From NCBI RefSeq assembly GCF_037102585.1, contig NW_027043829.1, positions 2,976,001-3,040,000 on the forward strand: a DNA stretch of 64,000 nt. Reading direction: 5' to 3'. The first letter of the stretch is position 1. Every line of letters starts with the position of its first letter. Shown piece by piece: positions 1 through 9,225 of this stretch. Position numbers and translations under genes: made by a program. This stretch comes from Saccharomycopsis crataegensis. Taxonomy: Eukaryota; Ascomycota; Saccharomycetes; Ascoideales; Saccharomycopsidaceae. The notes beneath the pieces are model-generated. The model was not told where the DNA came from. It worked only from the letters and a program-made list of their open reading frames with translations, and did not search any database.

Positions 1-266
1 CAACCACAACCCAATACATACTCGGGCGTGGTAGTGCGCGTAGCCCAGAACACACCCACCCGGCAATCCACGCGATATTTTGAAAATGCACCACAAAGAA
101 ACAAAGAAAGGAGAAGGAAAAAAAAACAACAGCTAACCCATTAACAATTCACAGTTTTTCTTCCGTATCAAAAAAAGAAATTCACCTGCTAATAGTGCCC
201 CTCCCCTATTATTATTGTTGTTGTTTCTGTTAGACTTTCTAATCGTTCGTTCTCTACACTCCCATC

Positions 267-285
267 ATATATATATATATATATA
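267..285. repeat. (AT)n tract next to the RAC1 start
   Basis: An alternating AT run of 19 nt ends 5 nt before the RAC1 ATG. It lies in the presumed 5' leader. Confidence 0.8.
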
Positions 286-290
286 AAAAA

Positions 291-1074
291 ATGAGAAGTA
301 TCAAGTGTGTCGTTGTCGGTGATGGTGCCGTCGGTAAAGTATGTCAAAGTTATTATACCTGGTATCGAGATCAATCTCTATATCATACCCAGCACAATAT
401 TTTACTAACACAGCTTATTATTATTATTATAGACCTGTCTTTTGATCTCCTACACCACCAACACCTTCCCTCACGATTATATCCCAACCGTCTTTGATAA
501 CTACTCTGCCAATGTCATGGTCGACCAACAACCAATCAAATTGGGGCTTTGGGATACCGCCGGTCAAGAAGAATACGACAGATTACGTCCATTGTCTTAT
601 CCACAAACCGAAGTGTTCCTCATTTGCTTCTCGCTCGTCGAACCTTCGTCATTCGCTAACGTTAGAGCCAAATGGATCCCAGAAATCCGTCAGCATTCCA
701 CCAGAGATATCGCCATTTTGCTTGTCGGTACCAAGTTGGATTTGAGAGACGATCCTCACACTTTGGACAGATTGAGAGAATACGGTAATGAACCAGTCAC
801 CACCGCCGAAGGGAAGAAAGCCGCTAGAGAATTGGGATGTGTCGATTATTTGGAATGTTCGGCCTCTTCCCAACAAGGGGTCAAGGACGTGTTTGACGCT
901 GCCATTAAAGCAGTGATCGATCCACCAAAATTCAATGAACCACCAATCATGAATGCCGTCACCGGTTCCAACAATTTCAATAATAGTACTGCTACCACTG
1001 GTGGCAAGAAAAGTGTCATTGGTGGAGGCAGAAGAAGTAGAAGTGGTAAAAAGAACAAGTGTGTGGTGTTATAA
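291..1074 (+). CDS. RAC1: Rac-type Rho GTPase, one intron
   Basis: Small GTPase of the Rho family that in fungi drives polarised and invasive growth at the plasma membrane. Exons 291-338 and 433-1074 join into 229 residues. G1 is GDGAVGKT (10-17), switch I Thr35, G3 DTAGQ (57-61), G4 TKLD (116-119), and the C-terminus is a basic stretch followed by CVVL, a geranylgeranylation CAAX box. Trp56 just before DTAGQ and TKLDLRDD are Rac hallmarks; Cdc42 has Phe56 and TQID. The tail between the G domain and the CAAX box carries an Asn/Thr/Gly-rich insert that makes the protein longer than the usual ~190 residues. Saccharomyces cerevisiae has no Rac, so this argues against that lineage. The start is the only ATG that places the P-loop in frame. 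Confidence 0.95.
339..432 (+). other. RAC1 intron
   Basis: 94-nt spliceosomal intron. Donor GTATGT at 339, branch point TACTAAC at 403-409, acceptor TAG ending at 432. It separates Lys16 from Thr17 inside the P-loop. Reading through meets in-frame stops, so splicing is needed for a functional GTPase. Confidence 0.95.
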
Positions 1075-2644
1075 TTTATAAAGTTGCGATGTTATTACTG
1101 TTATATTATTATTGAAAAATGTTTTTGTTTTTATTGAATTTTCTTTTTTTTTTGTTCAAAAATAGTATTAGACCCGGGAATTTTTAATTATCTAATTATG
1201 TTATTGAAAAGAAGAAAGATGAAAGATGAAAAGAAAAAAAAAAAAAGAATCGTTTTACTATTGATAGGCATGATATATTATTGATAGACAGGATATATTT
1301 GGTTTTTTTTTTTTTTTTTTTTTTTTTCAATGAAGAATTTGATGATAGTTTATTGAGTTGGTACTTTCTGAATTTCAAGCATGGGAAGAGAAAAATAAAA
1401 ATGAAAAATGAGTGCCACACATTGTCCACTCTGTGCTTCACATATTCTTATTATCGTTCTCCTTTCTTTATTGCTTTTCTTTGCTTTTGATTAGGAGCAA
1501 TAATTCGTGGTGCTATATTGTTTTTTTTTATTATTATTAATATTATTATTATTATTATTATTTGGTTCATGCTATTTTTTTTTCTCTCCCTCTATCTTTC
1601 TTTAGCTATTACTTTTGTTGTGCTTATTTTTTTTTTTTTTTACTTATAATTCAAACATTCATTTTTGTTTTTTGACTATAACATTTATTAATTATTACTA
1701 ATTTTTAATTTAATTTTTATTATTTTAATTTACAGCTGTTTTTTTTTTTCTTATAACTTCTAATCTGCCCCTTTTTGTTGACTTTATTCCTTGATGTTTT
1801 TTTTTTTTTAATTGATATATTTTTAATTGATTCTTTCTCAATTTATCTTTGATCATTTTTGGTGACTTGTTCTTGTAGATGTACATCTGGTATAACTTAT
1901 TTTATCATTAGTGGCTTAGTTGCATGTCAGGTTTTAGTCGTTATCATATTTGCTTGACAGGCTATCTATCATTTAATGACAGACGCATTGACAGTGTTGT
2001 TATCTTTGATGATTGATCATTATCTGGATTGAAAAGGCCATTTTTAATCGATATGTTTTTTATCACTTTATCTGTGATCGTTATCTTGGGATAACAGCTT
2101 TATAGGTAGTCAGTATCGGGATTAGTAGTTTATCAATGATCATTATCTAGATTGTTAGTTTTTCGTTGATGGGTATCATAGATGATCTTTTGATGCTCGT
2201 ATCAATTGACAAACACCGACTTGAGGTATGTAATGATCTTTGACAATTATATTATTATTACCTGAAAAAAAAGATTGACTTGAGGTATGATCTCTAATGG
2301 TTTAACAATTCGCGTGTTGTCGATGATAATTTAGTCGTTCCTTGATAAATTGGACTATTCCAATCACATACGTTGCTGATTTATCTTTGATCTAGAAATT
2401 GAGAATTTTATCAATGATCTAACGGTTGAGAATTTAAAATGTTGGTGATTATCATGCCAATTTGGATGGCATCTTGTTAATTTTCCTTTTCTCTTCTCTT
2501 ACCTTCTTATTATTGATTATTGATTATTGATTTTTTTTTTACATCCTATATCAACCTCCAAATATTAACATGCACTCTTTAACATATAAATATATATATA
2601 CAAACACATACAAAACGACATACAAAAACGGGAATATTAATAAA
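1075..2644. other. Convergent intergenic region with GATAA/GATC-rich degenerate repeats
   Basis: Between the 3' ends of RAC1 and MAS2. The first ~750 nt are poly(T) and ATT-rich with no credible gene. From about 1845 to 2460 there are imperfect repeats built on TTATC and TGATCAT words. For example, ATCATTATCTGGATTG near 2017 recurs as ATCATTATCTAGATTG near 2138, and GACTTGAGGTAT occurs twice near 2218 and 2278. No coding frame was seen. Confidence 0.6.
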
Positions 2645-4198
2645 TCACCACCAACCTTTCTTAGAATTCTCCTCCGGCACTTGGTCAAACTTCCCCAAAC
2701 CATAATTCTTTAATACACTCTCGATATCTCCAAATTGATCTCTATTACCTTGAATCACCACCGTAGGCTTTCCTGACCCTGACTCACTGGCATTCCCGGT
2801 CAACACCCGTTGGGCCACTCTTCGGATATCCGCCAACGTCACTTGTTCAATCTTCTCGATCATTTCAAATAATGGGATCTTGTACCCGTGGACCTGGATC
2901 TGTCTCCCCAAATCCTCCAATTCCACCATCTTACTCTCCAAATTCATCAATAATGACGACTTCAATTGATTTTTCGATCTTGCCAATTCGGTCTCGGTGA
3001 TCCCCCTAGATGATGACGATGATCTACCACCACGAATTCTCCCACCTCCCGAAGTGCCTTGGAACGTCAACGCTAGCTGCTGGCACATGATTTCCACCAA
3101 ATATGGGGCAGCGTTAGGAATACACGCCGCGCTGATTCCAAATAACCCAGAATCGTAATATGAAGAGTTGAACGCCACGCAGTTCTCGATGAACCCATAT
3201 TTGTTGAGGACTTCGGTGTAAAGTTTCGCGTACATTCCTTTTCCTGGTCCCCCAGCACTAAATGACCCCCCGCCCCCTAAAAGGGTTTGCAATAATGCTA
3301 AAGCATAAATATCAGGATCAGAAACACTGAGCCCTTCGAACCCAAGGTGGATATACGAGAACTCCGGCATCAGACCATCAGGGTTGGCAGGATGTGGCAA
3401 AGTATATTCTCCCCCGGTGTATTTTGCCGGTGGGAACTTCATAGGAGAGGCAGCATCAGCAGATGATGAAGACGATTGCCAATCACCAAAATACTTGTTG
3501 GCCAATTCCACCGCGGTGGTCTCAGGAACCCCGATCATTGATACGGTGATGTTTTCGGGATTAAAGAATCGGTTACGGTATTCATCAATCAATGGCTTGG
3601 TGATATATGGTAATCGGTCCATCAGGCACAATAACGGCGACCCAAGGTTCTCGCCACTGTAGGCCACCATGTGGAAGAGTTCCGGTAAGATCAATTCTGG
3701 TTTCTTCCAAATCTCATCGATCTCATAACTGGCAAAGTTTTTCTGTTCGTCAATCTCTTGCTCAGTCAATTGTGGGTGAACCACAGTTTCACTGAGTAAA
3801 CGCACCATTTTCTCCACATCGTCGTTGAACACCGACGCTTGATACATTATGGATTCTCTCGATGATGAGCACATGTAGTTCCCTCCTAACCGTTCGAGAC
3901 TTTGTAACATTTCCACTCCGGAAAGGTGGGCTGTCGAATTATAAGCGAGTTTATCGACCAAATGACTGACTCCTTGTAATTTCCCCCCATCTTCGAATCG
4001 TGAGCCAGCATTAACGTACACTCCAAGAGCCGAGAAATGGCCTGGCAAAGGGTTGGTGACCACTTTGACCTTGTTCGGTAACTCTTGGTACTTGTAAGGT
4101 TCTTTGGGGTTGATTATGGTGGTAGTAGACATCTTTCTGGTGGAAACCAACCTTCTGGCGGGTGTCCTGAGTTTTTGGTGGTGACAGAGTCTAAACAT
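2645..4198 (-). CDS. MAS2: Mitochondrial processing peptidase alpha subunit
   Basis: Non-catalytic alpha subunit of the matrix peptidase that removes presequences from imported mitochondrial proteins; it pairs with Mas1. It has 517 residues (about 480 in S. cerevisiae). The N-terminus is Arg/Ser-rich without acids, as expected for a presequence. The M16 N-terminal domain is present, but the HxxEH zinc motif is degenerate (SHLVDKLAYNSTAH), as it is in alpha subunits. The Gly-rich substrate loop (LLGGGGSFSAGGPGKGMY, about residues 303-320) is intact. A Gly/Arg/Ser-rich insert near residues 395-410 interrupts the second M16 domain and is probably lineage-specific. The gene is divergent from JAC1, sharing a 260-nt promoter region. 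Confidence 0.95.
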   Translation of the reverse strand: MFRLCHHQKLRTPARRLVSTRKMSTTTIINPKEPYKYQELPNKVKVVTNPLPGHFSALGVYVNAGSRFEDGGKLQGVSHLVDKLAYNSTAHLSGVEMLQSLERLGGNYMCSSSRESIMYQASVFNDDVEKMVRLLSETVVHPQLTEQEIDEQKNFASYEIDEIWKKPELILPELFHMVAYSGENLGSPLLCLMDRLPYITKPLIDEYRNRFFNPENITVSMIGVPETTAVELANKYFGDWQSSSSSADAASPMKFPPAKYTGGEYTLPHPANPDGLMPEFSYIHLGFEGLSVSDPDIYALALLQTLLGGGGSFSAGGPGKGMYAKLYTEVLNKYGFIENCVAFNSSYYDSGLFGISAACIPNAAPYLVEIMCQQLALTFQGTSGGGRIRGGRSSSSSRGITETELARSKNQLKSSLLMNLESKMVELEDLGRQIQVHGYKIPLFEMIEKIEQVTLADIRRVAQRVLTGNASESGSGKPTVVIQGNRDQFGDIESVLKNYGLGKFDQVPEENSKKGWW

Positions 4199-4458
4199 CG
4201 TTGATTTTGTTATCTAAATGATCTTTTATGTCCTTGAATATGGAGAGTAAGTCAGTTTCGCCGCCATTTTTTTGTTTGATTTTTTTCTTTGAAAATTCCC
4301 TGTGGGGACGGCGGCGGCTGTCCTGTGATGGACACATGCGACTGCGTAGTTGTACATAACATCAAAATTACATACAAAAAAAAAAAAAAACCACCAACAA
4401 CTGGGGTTATATTACTCTTTTCTTCTTCTTTTATACCTCATCTCTTCATTATCCCATT
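4199..4458. promoter_or_regulatory. Shared MAS2/JAC1 divergent promoter region
   Basis: 260 nt separate the two ATGs. The middle holds GC-rich words (GGGGACGGCGGCGG, 4304-4317) unlike the flanking AT-rich DNA, plus a poly(A) run at about 4375-4390 on the JAC1 side. A bidirectional promoter for two mitochondrial matrix proteins is an inference from spacing. Confidence 0.5.
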
Positions 4459-5151
4459 ATGAAACACTCTCTTTATTGCCGACCATTCACGCTATTCCGA
4501 CGGCTATACGCCACAAAACCCCACCACCAACCTAACTACTTCCAGTTATTCCCGAGAACCTTCCCGAACCATGGTCCCCCAAACGATAGATTCTTGATCA
4601 ATCCTAAACTCCTTCGTAAAGAGTACCTTCAACTTCAAGGAGAGACCCATCCTGATCTTTTGCTCGGATTACTGGGATCTAATGCTAGCAATGCCGAAGG
4701 TGCCATCACTGCCGAGGAAATCGTGGCTGAGAATTCCAAAGTGTTGAACCGAGCGTACGCAATGTTGAAATCCCCATTGACAAGATCGCAACATTATCTC
4801 ATGTTGAACGATATCGATATCATGAATGACGATGATAATAATAATAGCAGTAGCACTTCTTCCTCTTCGCAGTTTCGGAAAATCGCCTCGCAAGACCAGG
4901 AGTTGTTGTTGATGATTTTGGATATCCATGAACAATTGGAAACCTGCGGGAGTCAGGAAGAATTAAAGCAATTGAAGGTGGAAAACGATCAGCGGATCGT
5001 GGAGGCGGAGAAAATCCTCGATGATTTATATTATAATCATCATGATTTGCAAAATGCGGCAGTAGAAACCATCAAGTTGAATTATTGGTGTAATATTAAG
5101 AATGCCATTAAAGAATGGGAACCTGGCAAGGCTGTCAATTTGACCCATTGA
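4459..5151 (+). CDS. JAC1: Mitochondrial J-type co-chaperone for Fe-S cluster transfer
   Basis: HscB/Hsc20-type J protein that presents the scaffold Isu1 to the matrix Hsp70 Ssq1 during Fe-S cluster biogenesis. It has 230 residues against 184 in S. cerevisiae. The N-terminus is Arg/His-rich, consistent with a presequence. The J domain contains the HPD tripeptide in THPDL and the family block NSKVLNRAYAMLKSPLTRSQHYL. The C-terminal three-helix Isu-binding domain follows (LLMILDIHEQLE through LNYWCNIKNAI). A low-complexity Asp/Asn/Ser insert (about residues 120-140) lies between the domains. Confidence 0.92.
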   Translation: MKHSLYCRPFTLFRRLYATKPHHQPNYFQLFPRTFPNHGPPNDRFLINPKLLRKEYLQLQGETHPDLLLGLLGSNASNAEGAITAEEIVAENSKVLNRAYAMLKSPLTRSQHYLMLNDIDIMNDDDNNNSSSTSSSSQFRKIASQDQELLLMILDIHEQLETCGSQEELKQLKVENDQRIVEAEKILDDLYYNHHDLQNAAVETIKLNYWCNIKNAIKEWEPGKAVNLTH

Positions 5152-5564
5152 GTTTCATCTTACCGATTTCAACCCAATTGATTTTCATTTCAATTTCCCC
5201 CTTTGTAATAATCCTCGTTACAAATATCATGTTAATATTCTTGTAATGTCATGTACTATATTATATTAAATGATGGCAAATGTAAAATCATAATATTATA
5301 CAACTATGAAAAAAGATGATGATTACAATATAAAACTTCAAAAAGAAAACAATAAAGCTAATGAGAGAGAGAGAGAGAGAAAAAAAAAAAAAAACTAGAA
5401 AGAAAAAATATGACAAAATATAGCATTAACCACAACCAAAAAAAAAAGAAAAAGAAAAAGAAAACTCTATTACACAAAGCTGGAAAAAAGTATGAAATTG
5501 AAACAAATATAATATGGACATCAGAAAACAATAATGAGACAGGTAAAAGAAAAAAACATCATCA
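5152..5564. other. Convergent intergenic region JAC1/CKB1
   Basis: AT-rich 3' regions of two converging genes. It holds a (GA)n run at about 5363-5381 followed by poly(A), and A/G-rich tracts near 5440-5465. No gene was seen. Confidence 0.6.
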
Positions 5565-6467
5565 TCATTTCACGCTCATTATACTTCCATCAGGACTCTT
5601 CATGGTCACATCATCATCGTCGGCTTTTACCTTCGAGTCAGTACTCTTGACATCCTCATCGACAACATCTTTTTTATCTTTGTCTTTTTCTTCTGCTCTC
5701 TTCTCTTTAGATCCCTTCAATTTACCAACGTCTTGGGGAGTCGCCACTGAATACTCACACTTATTATATTCTTCAATTTCTTCAGGAGTGGTTGGGAATT
5801 GTCTCAACCATTTCATTCTTGGCCCGCTTTTACTGAGCTCGCTAAGTTTGAACCCAAATATCTTTAGTTGGAAACTTTCCTTTTGATGTCTTGCTGCCGC
5901 CTGTCTTTCCACTTCTTTGAAAGTATTAATGAATAACCCTGGAAAAGTGGTGCCAAAATACGCCCCATCAATGTTCAAGTATCTAGACGACGATGGGAAA
6001 TAAATATCACAACAGCATGGGCAAAACAACCGCACGGTTTCTACTCCCGCCTGGTCGTACCTGCCAATTGGCAACAACAACATCGAATCACAATTCACTC
6101 GAGAACAACTGCCAAAATGCCCATTCTCATACTTCACCGCCATGGCGTTGAGCCCTTCTTTGGTCAAAATGAACCGGGCGTGGATCAACCCATAAAGTTC
6201 TTCCGCACTGTGTTCGATTAATGGCAAGTCCGCGGTGCTTATTGGGGGTTCTGGCTCGAAATCAAGGATCAAATCAAGGGCTTCACGGTAGTGCGATATC
6301 CCGGACGAAAGCCCCGTCAAGTTGAAATCATCTTCGATAAAGTCTTGCGACACTTCGACAAAATAGTCATGGCCAAATAATGTGCAGTAGTTGGAGATCC
6401 AAGATTCGTATTCTTCAGAAGTCACGTCCTCTGTGACGTTCTGTTGTCCTGATTTCCAAGCTGACAT
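5565..6467 (-). CDS. CKB1: Casein kinase II regulatory (beta) subunit
   Basis: Regulatory subunit of the CK2 tetramer. It has 300 residues. The acidic loop region and the block DFNLTGLSSGISHYREALDL are present. The zinc finger has four Cys in two pairs (CSRVNC near 119-124 and CPCC near 148-151). It is followed by LDGAYFGTTFP-type dimer-interface sequence (here NIDGAYFGTTFPGLF). The C-terminus carries a Lys/Asp/Glu-rich tail of about 60 residues beyond the conserved core. Yeasts have two beta paralogues. The long inter-motif spacing and C-terminal extension favour CKB1 over CKB2, but this is a weak distinction. Confidence 0.92.
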   Translation of the reverse strand: MSAWKSGQQNVTEDVTSEEYESWISNYCTLFGHDYFVEVSQDFIEDDFNLTGLSSGISHYREALDLILDFEPEPPISTADLPLIEHSAEELYGLIHARFILTKEGLNAMAVKYENGHFGSCSRVNCDSMLLLPIGRYDQAGVETVRLFCPCCCDIYFPSSSRYLNIDGAYFGTTFPGLFINTFKEVERQAAARHQKESFQLKIFGFKLSELSKSGPRMKWLRQFPTTPEEIEEYNKCEYSVATPQDVGKLKGSKEKRAEEKDKDKKDVVDEDVKSTDSKVKADDDDVTMKSPDGSIMSVK

Positions 6468-6820
6468 GATGTATTATATTTATATTATTATTATATTATT
6501 ATATCTATATTTTATAGTAAAGATGATATTGTGTTTTTGCTATCTATTCTCTTTTTCCAAGTACAACCAAAGATTGAAAAATTGAGGTCAATTTCTAGGA
6601 ACAGTAATATATTTCCTGATTGGGAAATGATACGTGGATATTTATTTCAATTGGCGGATAACTGATGGTTGATCGATTGCCACGATGAGCGTGGTAGGCC
6701 TCTTAAATTTTAATTTTTGTTGTTTAAAAAAATTTTCTTTTTCTGAGGGAGGGGGGAGGATGGTTACCCGGGGATAAGTATTGTATCACTACCTTCGTTA
6801 ATATATTAAAATTATTGATA

Positions 6821-6950
<130 letters not shown>

Positions 6951-7003
6951 ATTAGGATATTATATATATATATATATAGTACTTATTAAGGTCTCTAAAA
7001 TGT

Positions 7004-7327
7004 TCATAGATGAATGGGTGTGATGCACATGGTGATAAAGGTTGTGCAGGAAACGTCACAATCGACATTATTACTATCCCCTTTTGAAAGGTTTCTTCGA
7101 TATTGGATATCCTCATTATATTTGAAGTAGCACACTCTTATTGGTAGACGAAGACCATGTAAACTGTTGAAAAATTTCAACTGTTCCTTTTGTAAGTTCA
7201 ATATTACGCTGCTTTTGTCCCGGATTTCCTCATTAATGAATGTTTCCGTTCTGACCAAAGATTTTCCCAGAGTTTGGCAGTTTAGGAGTTTTGTACGAGT
7301 AACTACAATTAATAATGATTGTACCAT
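7004..7327 (-). CDS. Doubtful small reading frame, 107 residues
   Basis: Open from an ATG at 7327 to the stop at 7004. I do not recognise the product. It is of mixed composition, with a run LPIRVCYFKYNEDIQYRR that looks like real protein rather than low complexity. Another short frame (7345-7506) ends directly upstream on the same strand in a different phase. The pair may be the remains of one broken gene or an exon missed by simple reading. No promoter element or family support was seen. Confidence 0.25.
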   Translation of the reverse strand: MVQSLLIVVTRTKLLNCQTLGKSLVRTETFINEEIRDKSSVILNLQKEQLKFFNSLHGLRLPIRVCYFKYNEDIQYRRNLSKGDSNNVDCDVSCTTFITMCITPIHL

Positions 7328-7344
7328 TGTGAAAATATTGGTCA

Positions 7345-7506
7345 CTAATTCTTCCAGTGACTACTGCATATATTGCAAAGTCCAATAAATATTACCACTC
7401 CAAGAGTGTATGTAAATAGTTTATCTTTGTAATCTATGTTCGCGTTGATCACCATTCCTATTATTTTCTTTCTGTTTTCAGTAAAATGCCAGAAGTAAAC
7501 TCTCAT
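7345..7506 (-). CDS. Doubtful 53-residue frame with a hydrophobic segment
   Basis: From an ATG at 7506. The upstream in-frame extension to 7539 has no ATG. It encodes a basic N-terminal part followed by a hydrophobic stretch (TYTLGVVIFIGLCNI) that could be a membrane segment. It abuts the 7004-7327 frame on the same strand. Without homologues it could be chance. Confidence 0.2.
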   Translation of the reverse strand: MRVYFWHFTENRKKIIGMVINANIDYKDKLFTYTLGVVIFIGLCNICSSHWKN

Positions 7507-7539
7507 TAACAATATGATTATACAAACAACAAAAAACAA

Positions 7540-8001
7540 GAAATATTGAATGGCATTGGTATGATAAACAATATAAGAGAGTGAATTATAAATAAATTAT
7601 TATATCTTGAGATTCTCGATTCTAGCCTATTGTTAACAACATAACAACCATAGCCTCTGAGTGTTTTGTTTCCCACAAAACCATAGCCTGTATTGTTGCA
7701 ATAACAATCGCGATTATTGATACTCTTAAGACCCTCTCGTTATTGGCATGGGGCAAATACTATCAAGGGTTTCTCATTGCAAACAATCGAAATGTTGAAA
7801 TGTCGCCGTGCGCGTTGCCCGAGGCATGCATGTTGGGCCAACATTCCAACCAAACACCTCCTCAGATGGTTTTATAATTAAATCATATAAAGATCCTGGA
7901 AATTCCAGAAATTAACGAAAGATGTGTCTAGCTTAATATCCATTATCCTTTTTTTTTTTTTTAATAAAATATAATACATTCTTCTCTTCCAATCATCCAT
8001 A
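7540..8001. promoter_or_regulatory. Upstream region of the Kex2-repeat precursor gene
   Basis: A TATA box (TATAAA, 7886-7891) lies about 110 nt before the ATG at 8002, and a T-rich pyrimidine tract at 7950-7963 precedes the likely initiation zone. A GC-rich block (CGCCGTGCGCGTTGCCCGAGG, about 7804-7824) stands out from its AT-rich surroundings and may hold regulator sites. Confidence 0.5.
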
Positions 8002-8871
8002 ATGAAACTTTCTAGTATTGCTGGGTCGATGGCCCTTTTGAGCATTTCTGCTGCTTATCCAATCAACACCATCCAATCAAATGATAGCGATGATAATGCT
8101 AGACCTCATATGTTGCACCATATTGTTGGTAATAGACAACTGGAAGGCGTGCATGCTAGCTTTCATGATAAGAGAGGGTTTTTCGACGACGTTGATAATT
8201 GGTTACATCAACATCGTAAAGATAATGAAACTATCGTTGATAAAATGTTTCACCATAAAGATAATGAAACTATCGTTGATAAGATGTTGCACCATAAAGA
8301 TAATGAAACTATCATTGATAAATGGTTCCATAATAAGGATAATGCCACGGTGATTGAAAAATGGTGGGATCATAAAGACGGAGAAAGCATGGTCAAGGGT
8401 TTGTTACATCACCATAATGAAACCATCATGCAGGAATTGTTCCACCATAACAAAAATAATGAGACCAGGGGATCCCATGAATTGTCCAAAAGAACATTCT
8501 TTGATGATATTGATAATTGGTTACACCATAAGAAAGCCAACGAAACCGGGTTTGACAAAAGATCGTTCTTTGATCATGTTGATAACTGGTTACACCATAA
8601 GAAATCCAACGAAACCAGTCTTGGTAAAAGATCAATCAGTGCTCAAAAAGATGGTTTTGTGAACGCCATGGACAATTGGTACGGCCAAATCAGTGGGAAT
8701 GTCACCTATGATGCTAAAACTTTGATCCATACTCTTGATTCCTGGTTCCATCAAGAGTTTCAACGGTTCGATAACACCACTAACAAACCATCAGGATTAG
8801 GTAAAAGAAACTTACTCGATGATTTGTTTGGTCATTACGAAAATAAAACTGGGTCTTCTTCTTTGCTTTAA
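8002..8871 (+). CDS. Secreted repeat precursor with Kex2 (KR) sites
   Basis: 289 residues. I do not recognise the family. Residues 1-19 are a signal peptide (MKLSSIAGSMALLSISAAY). The rest is about a dozen copies of a degenerate 12-17-residue unit: Thr/Ser, three hydrophobic or acidic residues, an aromatic pair such as NWL or KMF, then HH, Lys and an N-glycosylation sequon (NET, NAT, NVT). Lys-Arg dibasic sites at 57-58, 163-164, 186-187, 209-210 and 268-269 would release peptides 165-185 (TFFDDIDNWLHH...), 188-208 (SFFDHVDNWLHH...), 211-267 and the 20-residue C-terminal NLLDDLFGHYENK... The layout matches fungal Kex2-processed repeat proteins. It is not an alpha-factor precursor by sequence, because no Ste13-type spacer or repeated pheromone core is seen. 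It could act as a secreted peptide set, a metal-binding (His-rich) or a wall protein. Confidence 0.85.
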   Translation: MKLSSIAGSMALLSISAAYPINTIQSNDSDDNARPHMLHHIVGNRQLEGVHASFHDKRGFFDDVDNWLHQHRKDNETIVDKMFHHKDNETIVDKMLHHKDNETIIDKWFHNKDNATVIEKWWDHKDGESMVKGLLHHHNETIMQELFHHNKNNETRGSHELSKRTFFDDIDNWLHHKKANETGFDKRSFFDHVDNWLHHKKSNETSLGKRSISAQKDGFVNAMDNWYGQISGNVTYDAKTLIHTLDSWFHQEFQRFDNTTNKPSGLGKRNLLDDLFGHYENKTGSSSLL

Positions 8872-9225
8872 ACTTTGGTTATCTTTCAAGTGAGCTCAGC
8901 TAGTTCTGGTTTACAATTTCAATTCTTGGATTTTTTTTTTTTTTTTCCTTATTCTTTCAATCTAGTTCTATCTACTTAATTCTCAATAATAATAATAATA
9001 ATAGTAATAATAATAATAATAATAATAACAATAATGTAATACTTCTTGCCAGTAAATATGAATAATCGTCGTTGGAAAGTCTTCCGACACGGCACACCGC
9101 GCAGGAAGACCGATCAACACCAAACAAAAAAAAAAAAAACCAACCAACAAAACCACACATTTTCACATCGTTCTTCTGGAAGAATTTCATTCAGTTCAAT
9201 CAAATCAATCACTTTCAATTGCCAA
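8872..9225. promoter_or_regulatory. Intergenic region before GET1
   Basis: Contains poly(T) at about 8933-8946, an interrupted AAT repeat at about 8985-9033, and an oligo(A) run at 9125-9139 close to the GET1 start. The frame stays open upstream of GET1 but has no family resemblance there. It is best read as leader. Confidence 0.5.

Noticed and set aside
8081-8662. Two overlapping plus-strand frames inside the Kex2-repeat gene
   Set aside because: They are phase shadows of the tandem coding repeat, without signal peptide or independent start context.
8002-8871. Reading as an alpha-factor mating pheromone precursor
   Set aside because: KR sites are present, but there are no X-Ala/X-Pro trimming spacers and no repeated short Pro/Gly/Tyr-type pheromone core.
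9046-9225. Extended N-terminus for GET1 from the ATG at 9046
   Set aside because: It would put 60 basic, low-complexity residues before the first membrane helix, unlike the family.
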